Below, in pieces: positions 1 to 12,500 of a stretch of 64,000 bases of DNA. How positions within the stretch are numbered: position 1 is the first letter of the stretch; the number at the start of each line of letters is the position of its first letter. The notes below the pieces were generated by a model. It saw only the letters and a program-made list of their open reading frames with translations, did not search any database and was not told the origin of the DNA. The position numbers and the translations under genes were made by a program. The DNA comes from Sparassis latifolia (Eukaryota > Basidiomycota > Agaricomycetes > Polyporales > Sparassidaceae): positions 2,480,001 through 2,544,000 of the forward strand of contig CM031555.1 in assembly GCA_018466975.1 (NCBI GenBank), written 5' to 3'.

Positions 1-45
1 TTGCTCTACTCTATGTTTCAGTTGCGCCTCAATCACAATGGCAAG

Positions 46-318
46 GCTGCAACACACCGATCGAGAAAGTAAACGGTTGCAATCATATCACTGTGAGTCT
101 GGGTCAAAATTGTTTGTTTGTCGCCTCAAGCTGATTATCCCATCTACTTGTACTTGCAGTGCATGACCCCGGGATGCAATACACATTTCTGCTACTTGTG
201 CGGGGAGAGCATTATACGTTCTCCTTTGCGGAGGGACGTTGAAGATGCTGTTACCGCACACTATAGTCAGTGCCAATTGATCGAGCCTGAGGTCGATCAT
301 TATATGGATATTGACTAG
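46..318 (+). CDS. RBR-type E3 ubiquitin ligase, C-terminal fragment (5' end outside window)
   Basis: This is the last part of a gene that begins left of the window. Two exons are visible, 46-92 and 160-318, separated by a 67-nt GTGAGT...CAG intron; the AAG acceptor just before 46 is placed by comparison with the next gene. The encoded piece is a RING2 (Rcat) domain: a Cys, then G-C-N-H-I-T-C and C-N-T-H-F-C-Y-L-C-G, with the C of GCNH in the position of the catalytic cysteine that accepts ubiquitin as a thioester in RBR ligases. It matches the end of the gene at 670-3129 nearly residue for residue and shares its intron positions, so the two are tandem duplicates. The C-terminus after RING2 is short and acidic. 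The substrate cannot be inferred. Confidence 0.8.
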
Positions 319-669
319 TGTTGAACGTTGAGATTACAAGTCGTCATCGAATCTCTTAGTTGTACAGGACCGCTACATCATTCACAGTACTACATAGCAA
401 TGAGCCTGTAAACGAGGAGATAGTCCTAGTACTAGTATATAAGTAATTCCGAGTCCGGTGGATGCACCTGCGATCGCAGCTAGTAATATTATTACTGTCC
501 TTGGGGCTTGAGCGCTAAGCACTAGCTTGAGATCGTGCGCAATAGCCATAGTACTAGCACTGTAGTGCGCAGTGGTACGAGCTTTCATCTCGCCATCAGC
601 CGCGCTGCATGTTTCTTGGAGACTTTCCTGATTTGGCAAACCAGGGGGCTGTGAACAACTCGGTTGGTC
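319..669. other. Intergenic region between the two RBR genes
   Basis: 351 bp with no ORF that I can support. It holds the 3' flank of the upstream RBR fragment and the presumed promoter of the next gene. I saw no repeat, RNA gene or clear TATA element. Confidence 0.5.
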
Positions 670-3129
670 ATGCCAGATTCACCTCCCAGACTTGCAAAGG
701 ACAGATTATATGCATATGATGAACAAGCTCCATTCGCAAGAATAAGACCAAGAAACATCAAACGTGACGTCCATTCGGAACCAGTCATCGATAAAGAAGC
801 CTGCCGCGACCCGCGTCTATATCCATCGACCCTATCCATCGACCCTGTCCAATCGTTATTCTCTCCAATTTTGTCGCAGTGCGAAAGATCCTCCACTGGT
901 ACCAGCACGGTTTCGATTGCGCAGATGGATATAAGACAAGTGGAAGATGTGATTCGGGGAGTGTTGAAGGGCGCCAAGCATGTCGTTTCGTATCCCGGTT
1001 CAAGCCAGTACGGTGGATTGGGCGCATCCTCCTGTGGATTAGCTTGTCTCAACTTCGCCAGAATCGGTTTTGCCAAGGAAGACAGTTTGTTCGGAGAAGA
1101 GCTCCTCAAGGCAATCCTCGACAAGGCCACAGCGCTCGTGAGCTCTCTACAATTATCGTGTTCTTCGATGCGACATAATCACATCCGTAGGACATCACAG
1201 CAATCTGTGCGGCATGGTCGAGCACATCGCATCTGGAGGTCGAAGATATCTCCCAGATACCTTTATTCGAAAAAAGTTTGAAGTTAGTTTCCACCAAGTA
1301 CTTTCGCCCCGGCGTCAAACAGTTCGCATCTCTACTGAAGTCAGTCTCACCCTCATGATAGCATGGGTATTCTAACCATTCTCCAGAGATATGAAGGCTA
1401 TCTCAGTGTCCTGCGTCGCTGTGATAACACGCCCTCCCGAGATTATCGCCTGTTTGAAGCTTTCAGTTGGCCCTCAAACGGTATTCATTGTCTATGACTC
1501 CCACTGCAGACCTAGTCACCCTGAGGGTGCAGGGTTCACCTTGAGCTCATCAATTCGTGACACAGCAGTGATTCTCAGCGACATCCTTCCAGTGGACAGT
1601 CATCTGTTATCGCACGGCGACTTGCAGTGGCAGGCGCAGTTACTTGCAAATTGCTCTGGCCACATTTTTGTGTCGAGGGGGTTGCTCTCGACCTCCGCCG
1701 ATCTCACGCAAACAGTAATTGAAACAAGCTTAACACTACTGGCTCTGCGTGCGGAGGTCAACGATCTCAAATCTCAGCAGTCTGAACTAGCGGCCGAGAA
1801 CAAACGGCTATTGACGGAGATGGAGATTATGGCAGATGAACATGTGAAGGAACGACGGAGGTTGTCATCTTCTAACTGGAGTTATCGTGACGGATATGGA
1901 CGTTCACCCTCCTCTTGGGCCGATCAAGCGACTGCCTGGCCTCCATCATCTACCTCAGGTGGCGGTGATCCTTCTCACAGCGCCTGGACCTCTCCTTCCC
2001 ATTCTCACTCCCAGAGAGGTGCTACGCAGTATGGCTTGGGTGGAGACCCCAACCGTCATACCGTCGCGCGCCAGATGGAATGCCGTTCGACAGGCCTAGA
2101 CTGCACTGACGCGGAAACTGCCGCTGAACAACAGCGTCGATTCGATGAAGAGGATTACTTGTTGCGACTTCAGCTCTCTGAACTGGCGAAGATTGCTCCA
2201 CGCAGCTTCAAATGTGGTGTGTGCTTTGACGAACAACCTGAAGATTCGGTTTGTCGATTAGATCCGTGTGGTCACAGTTTTTGCCGGGAGTGCATCCGTA
2301 GCTACGTCAGTGCCAAGATTGATGAACATCGTTATCCCGTCTTTTGTCCAATTTGCATGGTAGAGAGAGATAACGGCAACCCTTGCGGTGAGCTCTTCTT
2401 CCTTCTGTTGAGAGCCGGTGATACTGACAGATGTGGAATGTTGATCAGTCGTCACACAGACTCTTCTCCAGCAAATCGGTATCACGGAAGCTCAATATGA
2501 GACATGGGTAGAAATGGAGATGTCTCGGTTTGGCGTGTTTCTACATTGCCGCAAGTAAGTGAATCAGTGGAGTGTTGTAGTCGAGTCCGTGCTAAGCATT
2601 GTCTTCGACGTGTAGATGTCAAGGATCAGCATTTGTGGATAAGCAAGATCTCGAGGACACCAAGACGTTGGCGTGTCCGTTGCCGAATTGTAACTACATA
2701 TGGTGTAAAGCCTGCCAACAGTCAATCACCATCGGTGGTCCCCAACACTCTTGCGACGGGTCCTCGGAGTTGGACGATCTGATGAAGAGGAGAGGTTGGA
2801 AGTATTGCCCAGGTGAGTTTGCACCACCTTTCGGTGGAATTGATTGGTGCACTGACACTGCGAAGGCTGCAAAACACCAATCCAGAAGGTGGCCGGTTGC
2901 AACCATATGACTGTGAGCTCCCGCGGATTCTACGTTGTTAAACTGACTGCTGACGCGTATCGGACGGTCGCAGTGCATGTCTCCGGGATGCAACACTCAC
3001 TTCTGCTACCTATGCGGAGGATGCATCATCCAGTCTGCCTTGAGGAGGGATGTTCAAGCTGCCATTACTACCCATTATCGGCAGTGCCGGTTATTCGAGC
3101 ACGTTCCTGATCGCGATGTGCCACCATGA
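670..3129 (+). CDS. Deubiquitinase-like domain fused to RBR E3 ubiquitin ligase
   Basis: Seven exons (670-1137, 1191-1339, 1387-2387, 2449-2554, 2616-2812, 2866-2912, 2974-3129) join to 707 residues with no stop. The N-terminal half has a papain-like protease signature: an S-S-C-G-L-A motif with the candidate nucleophile near residue 122 and a D-S-H motif (Y-D-S-H-C-R-P-S-H-P) near residue 245, as in DUB-like domains of many Agaricomycete proteins. A short coiled coil and a Ser/Pro-rich linker follow. The C-terminal half is RING1 (C-G-V-C-F-D-E, about 481-540), IBR (about 585-640) and RING2 with G-C-N-H-M-T-C (about 645-690), the catalytic Cys included. RBR ligases move ubiquitin from an E2 via a RING2 thioester. 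One chain therefore appears able to remove and add ubiquitin. The start ATG at 670 is the first in frame; a further upstream exon is possible. Function unknown. Confidence 0.8.
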
Positions 3130-3571
3130 TCTTTACTCGACCCGAGTAAGTCCGAACATTGTCATCGAAGACTGCGGTCCTTGGTGTACCCCCAAGATCT
3201 TGTTGTACAGTAGTAGTGTACTGAGAAGGAATGCATATTCGCAAGGCCTTGTCGTGGTCGTGCCCGCTGCTTCACCGCGACGCGTCGGGTGACGCGTCGC
3301 GGTCAAGCGAAATCATCTGAGGCTTGACCCCGACTAGTCCAAAATCTTAAGAGACGCTGATTTTCGTAACGTGGATGTTCACCCTTGCTTCAGCAGTGGC
3401 TATCTCGGATCTTTTGCACACCTCAGCTTCTGGCCCGAACGAGAAGCTGGGCTGCCATCGATACGACAACAAGACCCCGCGATACTTGGGCGCTAGTCTT
3501 GGTTGCCCCTTACTTTGAACCACGATTAAGTGCACTACCACCTCCTTTGTCCCTGACTACGACTCACAGAC
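3130..3571. other. Intergenic region upstream of the giant GTPase gene
   Basis: 442 bp without a supportable gene. It contains the perfect palindrome at 3274-3303 and the presumed promoter of the gene starting at 3572. Confidence 0.5.
3274..3303. repeat. Perfect 13-bp inverted repeat with two ACGCGT boxes
   Basis: ACCGCGACGCGTC (3274-3286), loop GGGT (3287-3290), then its exact reverse complement (3291-3303). Each arm contains ACGCGT, the MluI cell-cycle box bound by MBF (Mbp1-Swi6) in ascomycete yeasts. It lies about 270 bp upstream of the giant GTPase start codon and about 150 bp downstream of the RBR stop codon. It may be a dimeric transcription-factor site, a transcript hairpin or chance; there is no T-run, so nothing suggests a terminator. 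Confidence 0.75.
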
Positions 3572-6500
3572 ATGAGAGAATCGTTCGTGCCACCGAATGT
3601 GTTCGGCGATGGGGCATCTGAAGACAAAGGCCTCGGAACACGCGCTCCTGAAGGTGTGATGTTTCTCATCGCACTTTTTTGTGGCATCGTTCGTTGTTGA
3701 AGATTGCATACAGATAGCCAAAAGTCTGATACACCGATGGCTTTTGACGGTAAGCAAGAACTCGCTGAGCTGTGGTTGTCCTCAAGTATCACTTTGGTGA
3801 CGATGTGAATGTACTCATAACTCAGATGCAGGCCTCAAAGTAAGTCTATCATGCTGTCTTCCACGCCGTGCCTAATATAAACTATAAGTCGACTCCTAAT
3901 GTCATGGTCGACGTGTACATGGACGATGATGACGACGACGATAAGAATTCTTTCGACGACATGTATCTCAACCTACCATCCGACAAGGCACGAGAAACAT
4001 CGTCAAGGCCTGGAAGCTCATCAGATGATCTGGTCTGTGTTTGAAAGTCCTGTCCGCACTACACTCCATTGTAATCTCTGCTGGTTGTCTTAGTTCTTCG
4101 ACGCACAGATGGACGTTGACAGGGAACTTGAGGCGGGGAATGCAGCAGTACATGCAGCTATCTTCCCCAAGGACACTGGCCGAGACAACTGCAATACTTC
4201 CATATTGAAGACACCTGCGGTTATAGATTTAGACCTCTCGCACTCCATTGATGGCATGTATCGTATCTTAGATGTGATTGGTGAGCAAGGAAGTGGCGGT
4301 TTTGGTGAGTGTAACACCAAATAGCTTTCGTATCTATCGCGACCGATGATGCTCTTCAGTCGATAAGGTTATCATTGCTCAAGATTCACTTCAAGAATTC
4401 ATCAATACTCTATGTCCGGGGGCTTATTCGTCTCTGACGAAGGTAGACTTCAAAACTCTCGATGGGCTGGATCTAAGACCAGTTGGTCTCTACGGAAGCA
4501 AGGCAGAAATTGTGAGGTTCATGCAGACTATCAATGTGGTGGACGATGGGCTGTAAGGAAACTCATTGACTTCCTACGGTGTGCTGTCTGAGCGACATGA
4601 CTAGTGCATTGCAACTCCTTACTGCGAAGGAGGCTCCCGAGAGCTCGAGGCCGTTCCTGCGTTCAGGGCTGTACATCGTCAGGCCTCCCGGGATAGGTAA
4701 CACTCATGGACAACTATTCGTTGTATACTGGCCTGAAGAAACAACGTGGGATGATTCTGCTGTGACCTCAGTGCGGCGCAACCGGATCACGTTCATGAGG
4801 TGAGCTGCGTCAACATGGTCTTGAGTTCGTCCCTAAGTTGCGTACGCAGATACTTAACAAAGATCTGCGACCAAATTTTTGCATTGATTTTGCAGCAGCA
4901 TTCCGATGCTTTGGTGTGGGTTGGCGAAGAGGAGGAGAGTATGACGATAGATGCTGATGACGAGGAGTCGGACAGACTGTTTACCTTTGAAGTTGCAAAG
5001 ACAACCGAGCAAGAAGAAAATGTCACAGTTCGGCCGGGCTTTCAGGTAGACCTTCCAGCTTCGCCACATGTTCTCTGTTAATTGCCTCGTTAGATGACTT
5101 GCAGGCAAATTCATGCTACAGATAAGCCTACTGAGCACTCTCCCACCGGTGTTCCGTACACACCTGTGCTACTCCTTGGTGAGACGTTGCAAGGCTTTAT
5201 TACTTGCAACTACGTGCCGCCTCGTAAGCGGAGTGACATCGTTCAGTCACCGTTTAGCCGAATGGCATTGTCTAAAATTCTGTATGGCTATATTCACTGA
5301 TGCTACGGTATCATTTGACGAAGTTCCACAGCAGTTCAGGTGCAATCTGTATCAGCCCTCAGTTGGATGACAAAGCGATAGAACTATTACTGAACGGTGG
5401 TCTCAAAGAGCGTTTCCCGCACGAGAGTCGCAATTGGTCCCAGTGCAGAGAACGTGCACGTCAGGAAGTGGAAGCTGAGGTTAAGGAGCAAGAAGCCACT
5501 ATCAAAAAGAGATTTGACAGCGACTCGGAACGGTTGAAGTGTACTTTACGAGGCGTGGTCTCTCGAGCGTTACAGGATACATATCCGTGAGTCTCCATTG
5601 ATATTAATTCAGGATGTAAGCTGAGGTCTTACAGAGGCCTTGAGATAAATCAACATGCTGCAGCTTCGGGGACAGAAGAGGATTTAAATGGTATGTTGAT
5701 AGTCATTTCTCCAGAATCTGACTCCTCAGCTTGTCATCAGGACCTGCACAATATGCAGATCTCGTCGCATTGTACCCCCAGGTTGACGAGATCGTGCAGA
5801 AAGCCATTCGCGAAGCTGGCAAGGAGGTGAAGTCTCGAGGCTTCCAGAAGAAAAAGGAGCAACTCATCACGTTTCTGGTGCTGCAAGGCCAAATCAACTT
5901 GGATGACGATCAGCGACAGGAACTATTCCGCCTCATTGTGCAAGAGGGCACGATGTCAGATACTCGTGCTATGTTGGATGAATTGGTAAAGCAAGATGAC
6001 ATACCGTCTAACGAGTCGAAGTGGAGTTCTGCCACGAAATGGCTACCTGAAGCTGTCGCGCGAAAATTTTGGCCAGACAAAGGATCCCGAAGTTCTTTCT
6101 CCACGAAATATATTGATCATGCTCGGAAGATTGCCAACTCTACCCGTGATTCCGACTTCCTGGCAGGCCCTGTCATTGATGATGATCTGATACAGCCTGC
6201 CTTTGTTGAGGTAAGACAGTTGGCACAAAGCCACTATGAAGCCACTATACCACAGGTAGTTGGGACGCTGTTCCACAATGTCCGCCGTGTCCAGGAAGAT
6301 TCTTGCGTGAAACAAGTTCAACATGAGGCTTCTAGCCGCAGAGAACTCGTGTACGAGAAACTACGAAAGGATTTTGCCCGCGCCATTGAAGATCAATCCC
6401 GCTTGAGTCCCGATCCGTACGTTGTGTTGCTGTAGACAAACCTTCCTGATTATCAATTGATTCTTGAACCTGAAGGCGCACACATGTCATTGATTCCGTT

Positions 6501-9500
6501 GAAGTAGACCGGCGGTATGGATACTATGGACAAGGTGCAGTGGTTTAAAGTGCACTGTCTCACTGTGACTAGAGCATATACTTTCCAGATTACCGCGTCA
6601 GTGGTCGTTGCGATTGGCTAGAAGAGCCCTCTCTGGAATATGTTGTTCATATATTGAGTTTGACCGCAGAACACAAGCATAACCTGCAACTGGATCCGTC
6701 TTTTGTGCCTCAACCGGGTGTACATGAACGCCTCTCGCATAAGTTCCATCTTCCTATTGATCATGAAATAAAGTGAGCGGCTATGTGAATCCCAGTTCGT
6801 TTCTATACTGATGTTGCATTCCTAGCCACGCTCAGTTACTTGAGAATGAGAAGCTTCTACTAGCGATGACAGATGGTCACGGGAAGTTGTTCATTTATCT
6901 TGAAGCGATCGCGGAACTAGAGGGTGCAATGAAGCGCAGAAGATGCAAGAAAATGCTTCATTGCGACAAGATAGGGCACGACTTCATGTTGACCTATGAC
7001 GAATCGAAGAGGATGCTTGCATTATGTGCATCCATGAAGGTACACTTATTCAGGCTAGTTGAGAAGTAGAGACTTCCTCATACTCGAATATTCACAGCTC
7101 CACGTCTTCGTGTTTGATGAAAATTTTGGTGCTTTGCAAGCACTAGGCAGCGCTATCAGCTTATCGACATGGTATCCTGATCAATCAATTGTTCACCGCT
7201 ATATCTCCTTCAAATGCGGTGCTGAAGAAGTAGTGCTGGTTGATTCAAGTGCCCAGGCTCGTGTATTTTCATTGATTACATTGCAGTTCCGGTACGTATT
7301 GACATCGAAGGTCCCTAGCCTCATTGAGACATAGTTTTGCTGACCAATTTACAATGCAGGCCAGCAGTTTTGCATTTACAGCAGATTCCAGATGCAATCT
7401 ACTCTTCCCCAGATGGTTCATGCCTTCTCGTATCATATTTTGTCAATTCCAAACCTCTTGTGGTCGCCTATCACTGGAGTACATTCGGGTCCACTGCAGG
7501 AATTCCGCTGGGCTCTCTGGACCTTCCAATCACAGACCATCTCATATTGACATCCTTCAATCGCAGAAGCATCCATCTCATGGCCCTTGATGTGAAATCC
7601 CACCAGTGTCAATCTGTTGTACTGGATATCACGCGCAAGGTCACAGAATTCATGTTCAAGGAGAAAGGAAGTAAAAGCATTACTCGCGAGTCCTCGGATA
7701 ACACCGTTCACAATTGTCTCATTGACTGTCATGCAGAAGTCTGGACACGGTTCCCTGTGATGCCGGCTGTGAGGCAGCATACTATTTCTGGTTCTAGCAG
7801 CAGGTATCCGAAAACTCTAGCCTTCGTCACTGATAGCGGGGATCAGTCATTTGCATCCTACTTTTCAAGCATGATTCAGAAGTTCGAGAGATCGACAAGG
7901 AAACCAACGGGCGATGAACTCAGAAGTATTCGCATTTCTTGCATCTCATTTAATGCTATGGCGAATCAGCTTGGTGATGAATATGTGATTCAAAATGTCT
8001 CTCGTTTCCGTGCGGGAGAGTGGCTTGTCAATCTGCTTTGCATGATTCCCATCCACATTGCGATCACGAAGGAGAATCGGTTCGTTCCGCTTAAAGATGG
8101 TGTATCGTCAGCGGAGTTGGAGAAATCGCTACTCGGTGCTGAAGTTGGACGAATTGTGGACAGCTTGTCGTTCGGATGGTATGAATCCATCTTTCAATCA
8201 TATATGGCTGTAAAAGTAAGTTTAGATTCTGTGTTATTTATTACTACTTGCGACTGATCTCAACGAATACATGCAGCCTGTGAAGGTTGTGTCATCCTTG
8301 GGAGAGCAGTCAGTCGGCAAAAGCTTTGCACTCAACCATCTGGTTGACACCTCCTTCGCTGGCTCTGCGATGCGAACAACAGAGGGTGTTTGGATGTCGG
8401 TAACTCCGACTGATGATGTGTTGATTGTCGCTTTAGATTTTGAAGGTTTGGCTAATTGTTCTACATCTACATTGTTTTAACCAACACCGGTTCCCAGGGG
8501 TGCACAGTATCGAGCGCTCCGCACAGGAGGATACTCTACTAGTTCTTTTCAACACTGCGATTTCCAACCTAGTATGGGAACTGTGCTATTATTTACCGTC
8601 TCGTTTCTTATTGTTCTTCCAAGGTCTTGTTCCGCAACAATTTTGCACTGAGCCGCGATATCACTGGCCTTTTTCAGTCGTTCCAGTCTAGTTCGACCGT
8701 ACTAGATCCATCAGCGAACCCTACCTTATTCCAGTCCACTCTAGTGATCATAATCAAAGTGAGTACTCCCTTCGAGTTTAGATTACATTGTCAATCCATG
8801 CCTATCAGGATGTAGTTGACTCTGACAAGAGAGAGATTACAAAAGAGTATGCTTTCGTTCGAACTATGTGTAGCCTCCGAAGTGTTCATACTGTCTCCGA
8901 CAGATTTTCCTTGAAGTTTCAGCGACTGGTCGAGGCAGAACAAGATGCCAATTTCATCTCGCGTCTACATGGCGGGAAACTTGACATAATTCCGTGGTAT
9001 ACTCTGCAGTTTCAATAAGTAACATGTGTCACTGCTGATGCACTACCTCAGGCCGGTTATTGAGTCTAAGGAGTTTTACAAGCTGTTTCCTGTTCTGAAA
9101 AGGCGCTTGGATCAGCAAACTATCACGCATCGTACCGCAGGAGAGTTTTTGAATGTTTTGAAGACACTCATGGCGAAGTTGAAGGTTCATCACTGTCTGT
9201 TTGCTGACCTGTATCCTGGCTAACGACTGTATGTCCAACTTGCAGGCGAACGACTGGGGTGCCTTGTCTCGTGAGTCGTTGCTTTCTATATTCACCTTCC
9301 CGCATGCTGACTGTAAAAACAGACACCATGGCGGCACATCGAGCCGAGCTTATCAAGTCACTCCTCCTGAATGCACTATTGACCGGATATGCAGAAGTTG
9401 ATCCAGAACTGGAACCATTGAAGGTATACTCGTCTCGTCATTTGATCGATGACCGGACTTACAACAAGTCCAGAATTTCGATACAGACCTAGTGCTGGAT

Positions 9501-12500
9501 AAACCAGATACTCTTACGTGCTTCTCTCTAGCAGGATCTCATGACGTCGACCGTGAACGTGCCCTGAGTATTCTTTGCAACCAATGGGAACACAACAATA
9601 CTCGCCAACACACGGAAGAGGCACTATGGATTACCGAACTTTCTGAATATCTCAACAAGTTGGTTGAAATGCGTATTGAACACGTTCGGGAATGGATCAC
9701 TGTTAACTTTGCTCGCTTCCAAGAGGGTCACGCTAATCACATGGACGAGTTGCGGAGGATGTTTGAGGGTGCCAGTGTGGACTTGAGGGCTGGTGTACAG
9801 CTGTGTCAAGCGCAGTGCACTGACTGTCATCTTCTCTGCATCCAGAGCCGCTTCCATGTTGGTGCTCACAGTTGTCAGACGTCCCACAAATGTGCCTACT
9901 CCTGTGATTATTGCCTCGACGAAGCGGAGCAGAAGAGCTGTACCATGTCGTGAGTCCAGGATTGTGTTGTTTTCTCTCTCAAACCCCTCTGATCTTCGTC
10001 TCGGCAGTGCTGGCCATCCAGGAAAACATATGTAAGCAGTGTGCTTTACCTTGAGATTTTCGAAGTGTAACGAATAACTCAAGCTGTGTGGTCAACGCAC
10101 ATCTTTGTGGGGAGCCTTGCAAATTGACGGGCAAACGAGGCTGTTTGGAAGACTGCACGAAGGTACCAGTTTCTATTGGGTATCTAGTGGTGTATATTCA
10201 TGCACCACAATTTCCCAGGTTGTAGGGCATTCTGACGATCACCACTGTGCAGCTTCCGTTCACATGTGCGGAAAGGTACGCCAGTAGATCATTATAAGTG
10301 TTAACCAGCTCTAACCGTGGGTGAACAAGCCTTGTGGTCTTTCAGATATAGTCTTGGCGGATGGTGCCAAATACACTTGTCCCGGAACCTGCAGCATACC
10401 TTGGTAACCAAATCGATGATCAGACTTCCCAGATTTTGATGATATATGTCCACAGCGATATCGACCACGATCAGCATGTTTGTGACGCCCGAATGTGCCC
10501 TGTTGCATGCCAACTTTGCAAACGCCTCTGCGCGAATACAGACCACCTTCATGGTTTGCAGCATAGGGCGATTCACCTCTGCGGGTTTGTGATGTTGATT
10601 CTGCCAATACCATTGTTCTGATGAGACATATTTTTAGACAAGAGCATTCGTGCACTGCATTGTGCAAAGCACCTGGAATTTGCCAAATCGACACAACACC
10701 CCAGTCCATTGAGGCCACGTTCACCGGGAGACACGAGACCTTCCAGTATACTAAGGTAAGGAGCACGTCTCGAGTTGGACACGTCGACATCGGCTTACCG
10801 ATAGGTCGTATTTAGTATTCGCAAGGTCTGTTCTTGTCTACAATGCTTATCATCTAGAATTAACTCTCTATTTGACAGTCGCAAAGCGGCTGAAATGCGT
10901 AAAGCCTATTCCACCTGGTAAGATCAATCATCCAGGGCCCCACAGTCACACTACGGATGATAAAGGATTCCACTATTGTGAAACGCGGTCTGTCTCGCAC
11001 ACAAATCATATTCCATTTTCCATCTAACGTAGAAAATCAACACAGCTGTGAGAACTGCGGTTATTATTGTACTTTGCCATTGGGTACGTGTTCTTAGTGA
11101 CGTTGCGGGTTGCTATGCATCTCAGGCGTCGTCTGGCCTCCAGGTCATCCACAACAAGAACATGAAACCAGCCATGGATCAATGTCACAAACTCGTTGGG
11201 CTGTCGACGGCCCGGATGGTACTGCAGTGGAACTGCGAGGACGCAAGTACTCGTCCAATGATGAGGGCGCGCCGATGATGTGCAATCTTGTTTGTCTCGC
11301 AATGGGGAGACATGTCCATGTCGACTACTGTCGTGCAGTGGACGGTACGCCCTGCGATGGACCAGAATTGCAGCATAACTTGACGCGAATGACCCCTAAT
11401 CCTAACCGACCGAAGGACTACATAACTCATGATCTATATTGGAGACGGTCCGGTACGTTGGAGCGTATACCCATTCGCCGAAGCATTGGCTGAGACTCAG
11501 ACAGGTTTCAAGGGTAACTACATACTCAGGTCATTGCGGATTCATAATAAACTTGAATTACCTGCAGATCCATATCCAAGAGATGATCGGGTGAACTTCG
11601 CGAAGTGGTAAGCTGTCGAATTTTTCCACTGAGCATCTCCGCCTCACATTCAGCCCATAGCGATGCGATGTGCGGAGGTAGACTTGCTACTTTGTGTGCG
11701 GAGCGCTACGAGATTTCTCATGTTTGTCATAGGGCCGGAGCATACTCAGACTCAGCCGTCGTTCTGTACCTTGCCGATGTTCCATCCTCCAAGAGATCCG
11801 AGGGTTCCTATTACGGGACTCGGTTATGTATCGAACGATGGCCATTTCTTCTCTTGCAATAATCCGGTCGTGATGCAGCAAGCATTCCATGTGTCAGTCC
11901 TGTTGCATCGTCCTTCTTTGTGTCGCTCATATCTCTGAATGGCGGATGTGGCAGAATTTTTGTTGTTGATAGGTAGGTAGTTCACCTGCACTCCGATTTA
12001 TTCTAATCATCTTCCGCTCAGATCTGGCTCCATGGGCTACGACGATCGCCGACCTTTGGACAACACCCCTGTGACGGCAGCAATAAGGCGACAATCTAAC
12101 AACAGACTGGGTGCAGTCTATTCGGCCTTGCACGGTTTCTGGTCGGCTCGTCAGACAGCTATTTCTGGTCAACAAGTAGCTGCAGCTCGTCAAGATGCCT
12201 ACAGCATCATCCTCTTCGACCACTCTATTACTAACGTGCTTGTGAACGACTTCAGGCGGTCTCCACAAGAATTATTAGATGCTGTCCTTCCATACGGAAG
12301 CGGAGGGGGGACAAATTTTACAGCGGCACTCCAGTCGGCTCGGACTGTCATGGAGCAGCACTTCAGCACTCAGAGGTATGGTCCATTTCACAGAAGAATG
12401 AGTTCGCAATTGACTGGTACATATATCAGGACGCCTGTGATTATCTTCCTCTCAGACGGTGAATGTCAGGTGGCCGATCAAACTGTACAAGACCTTTGCC

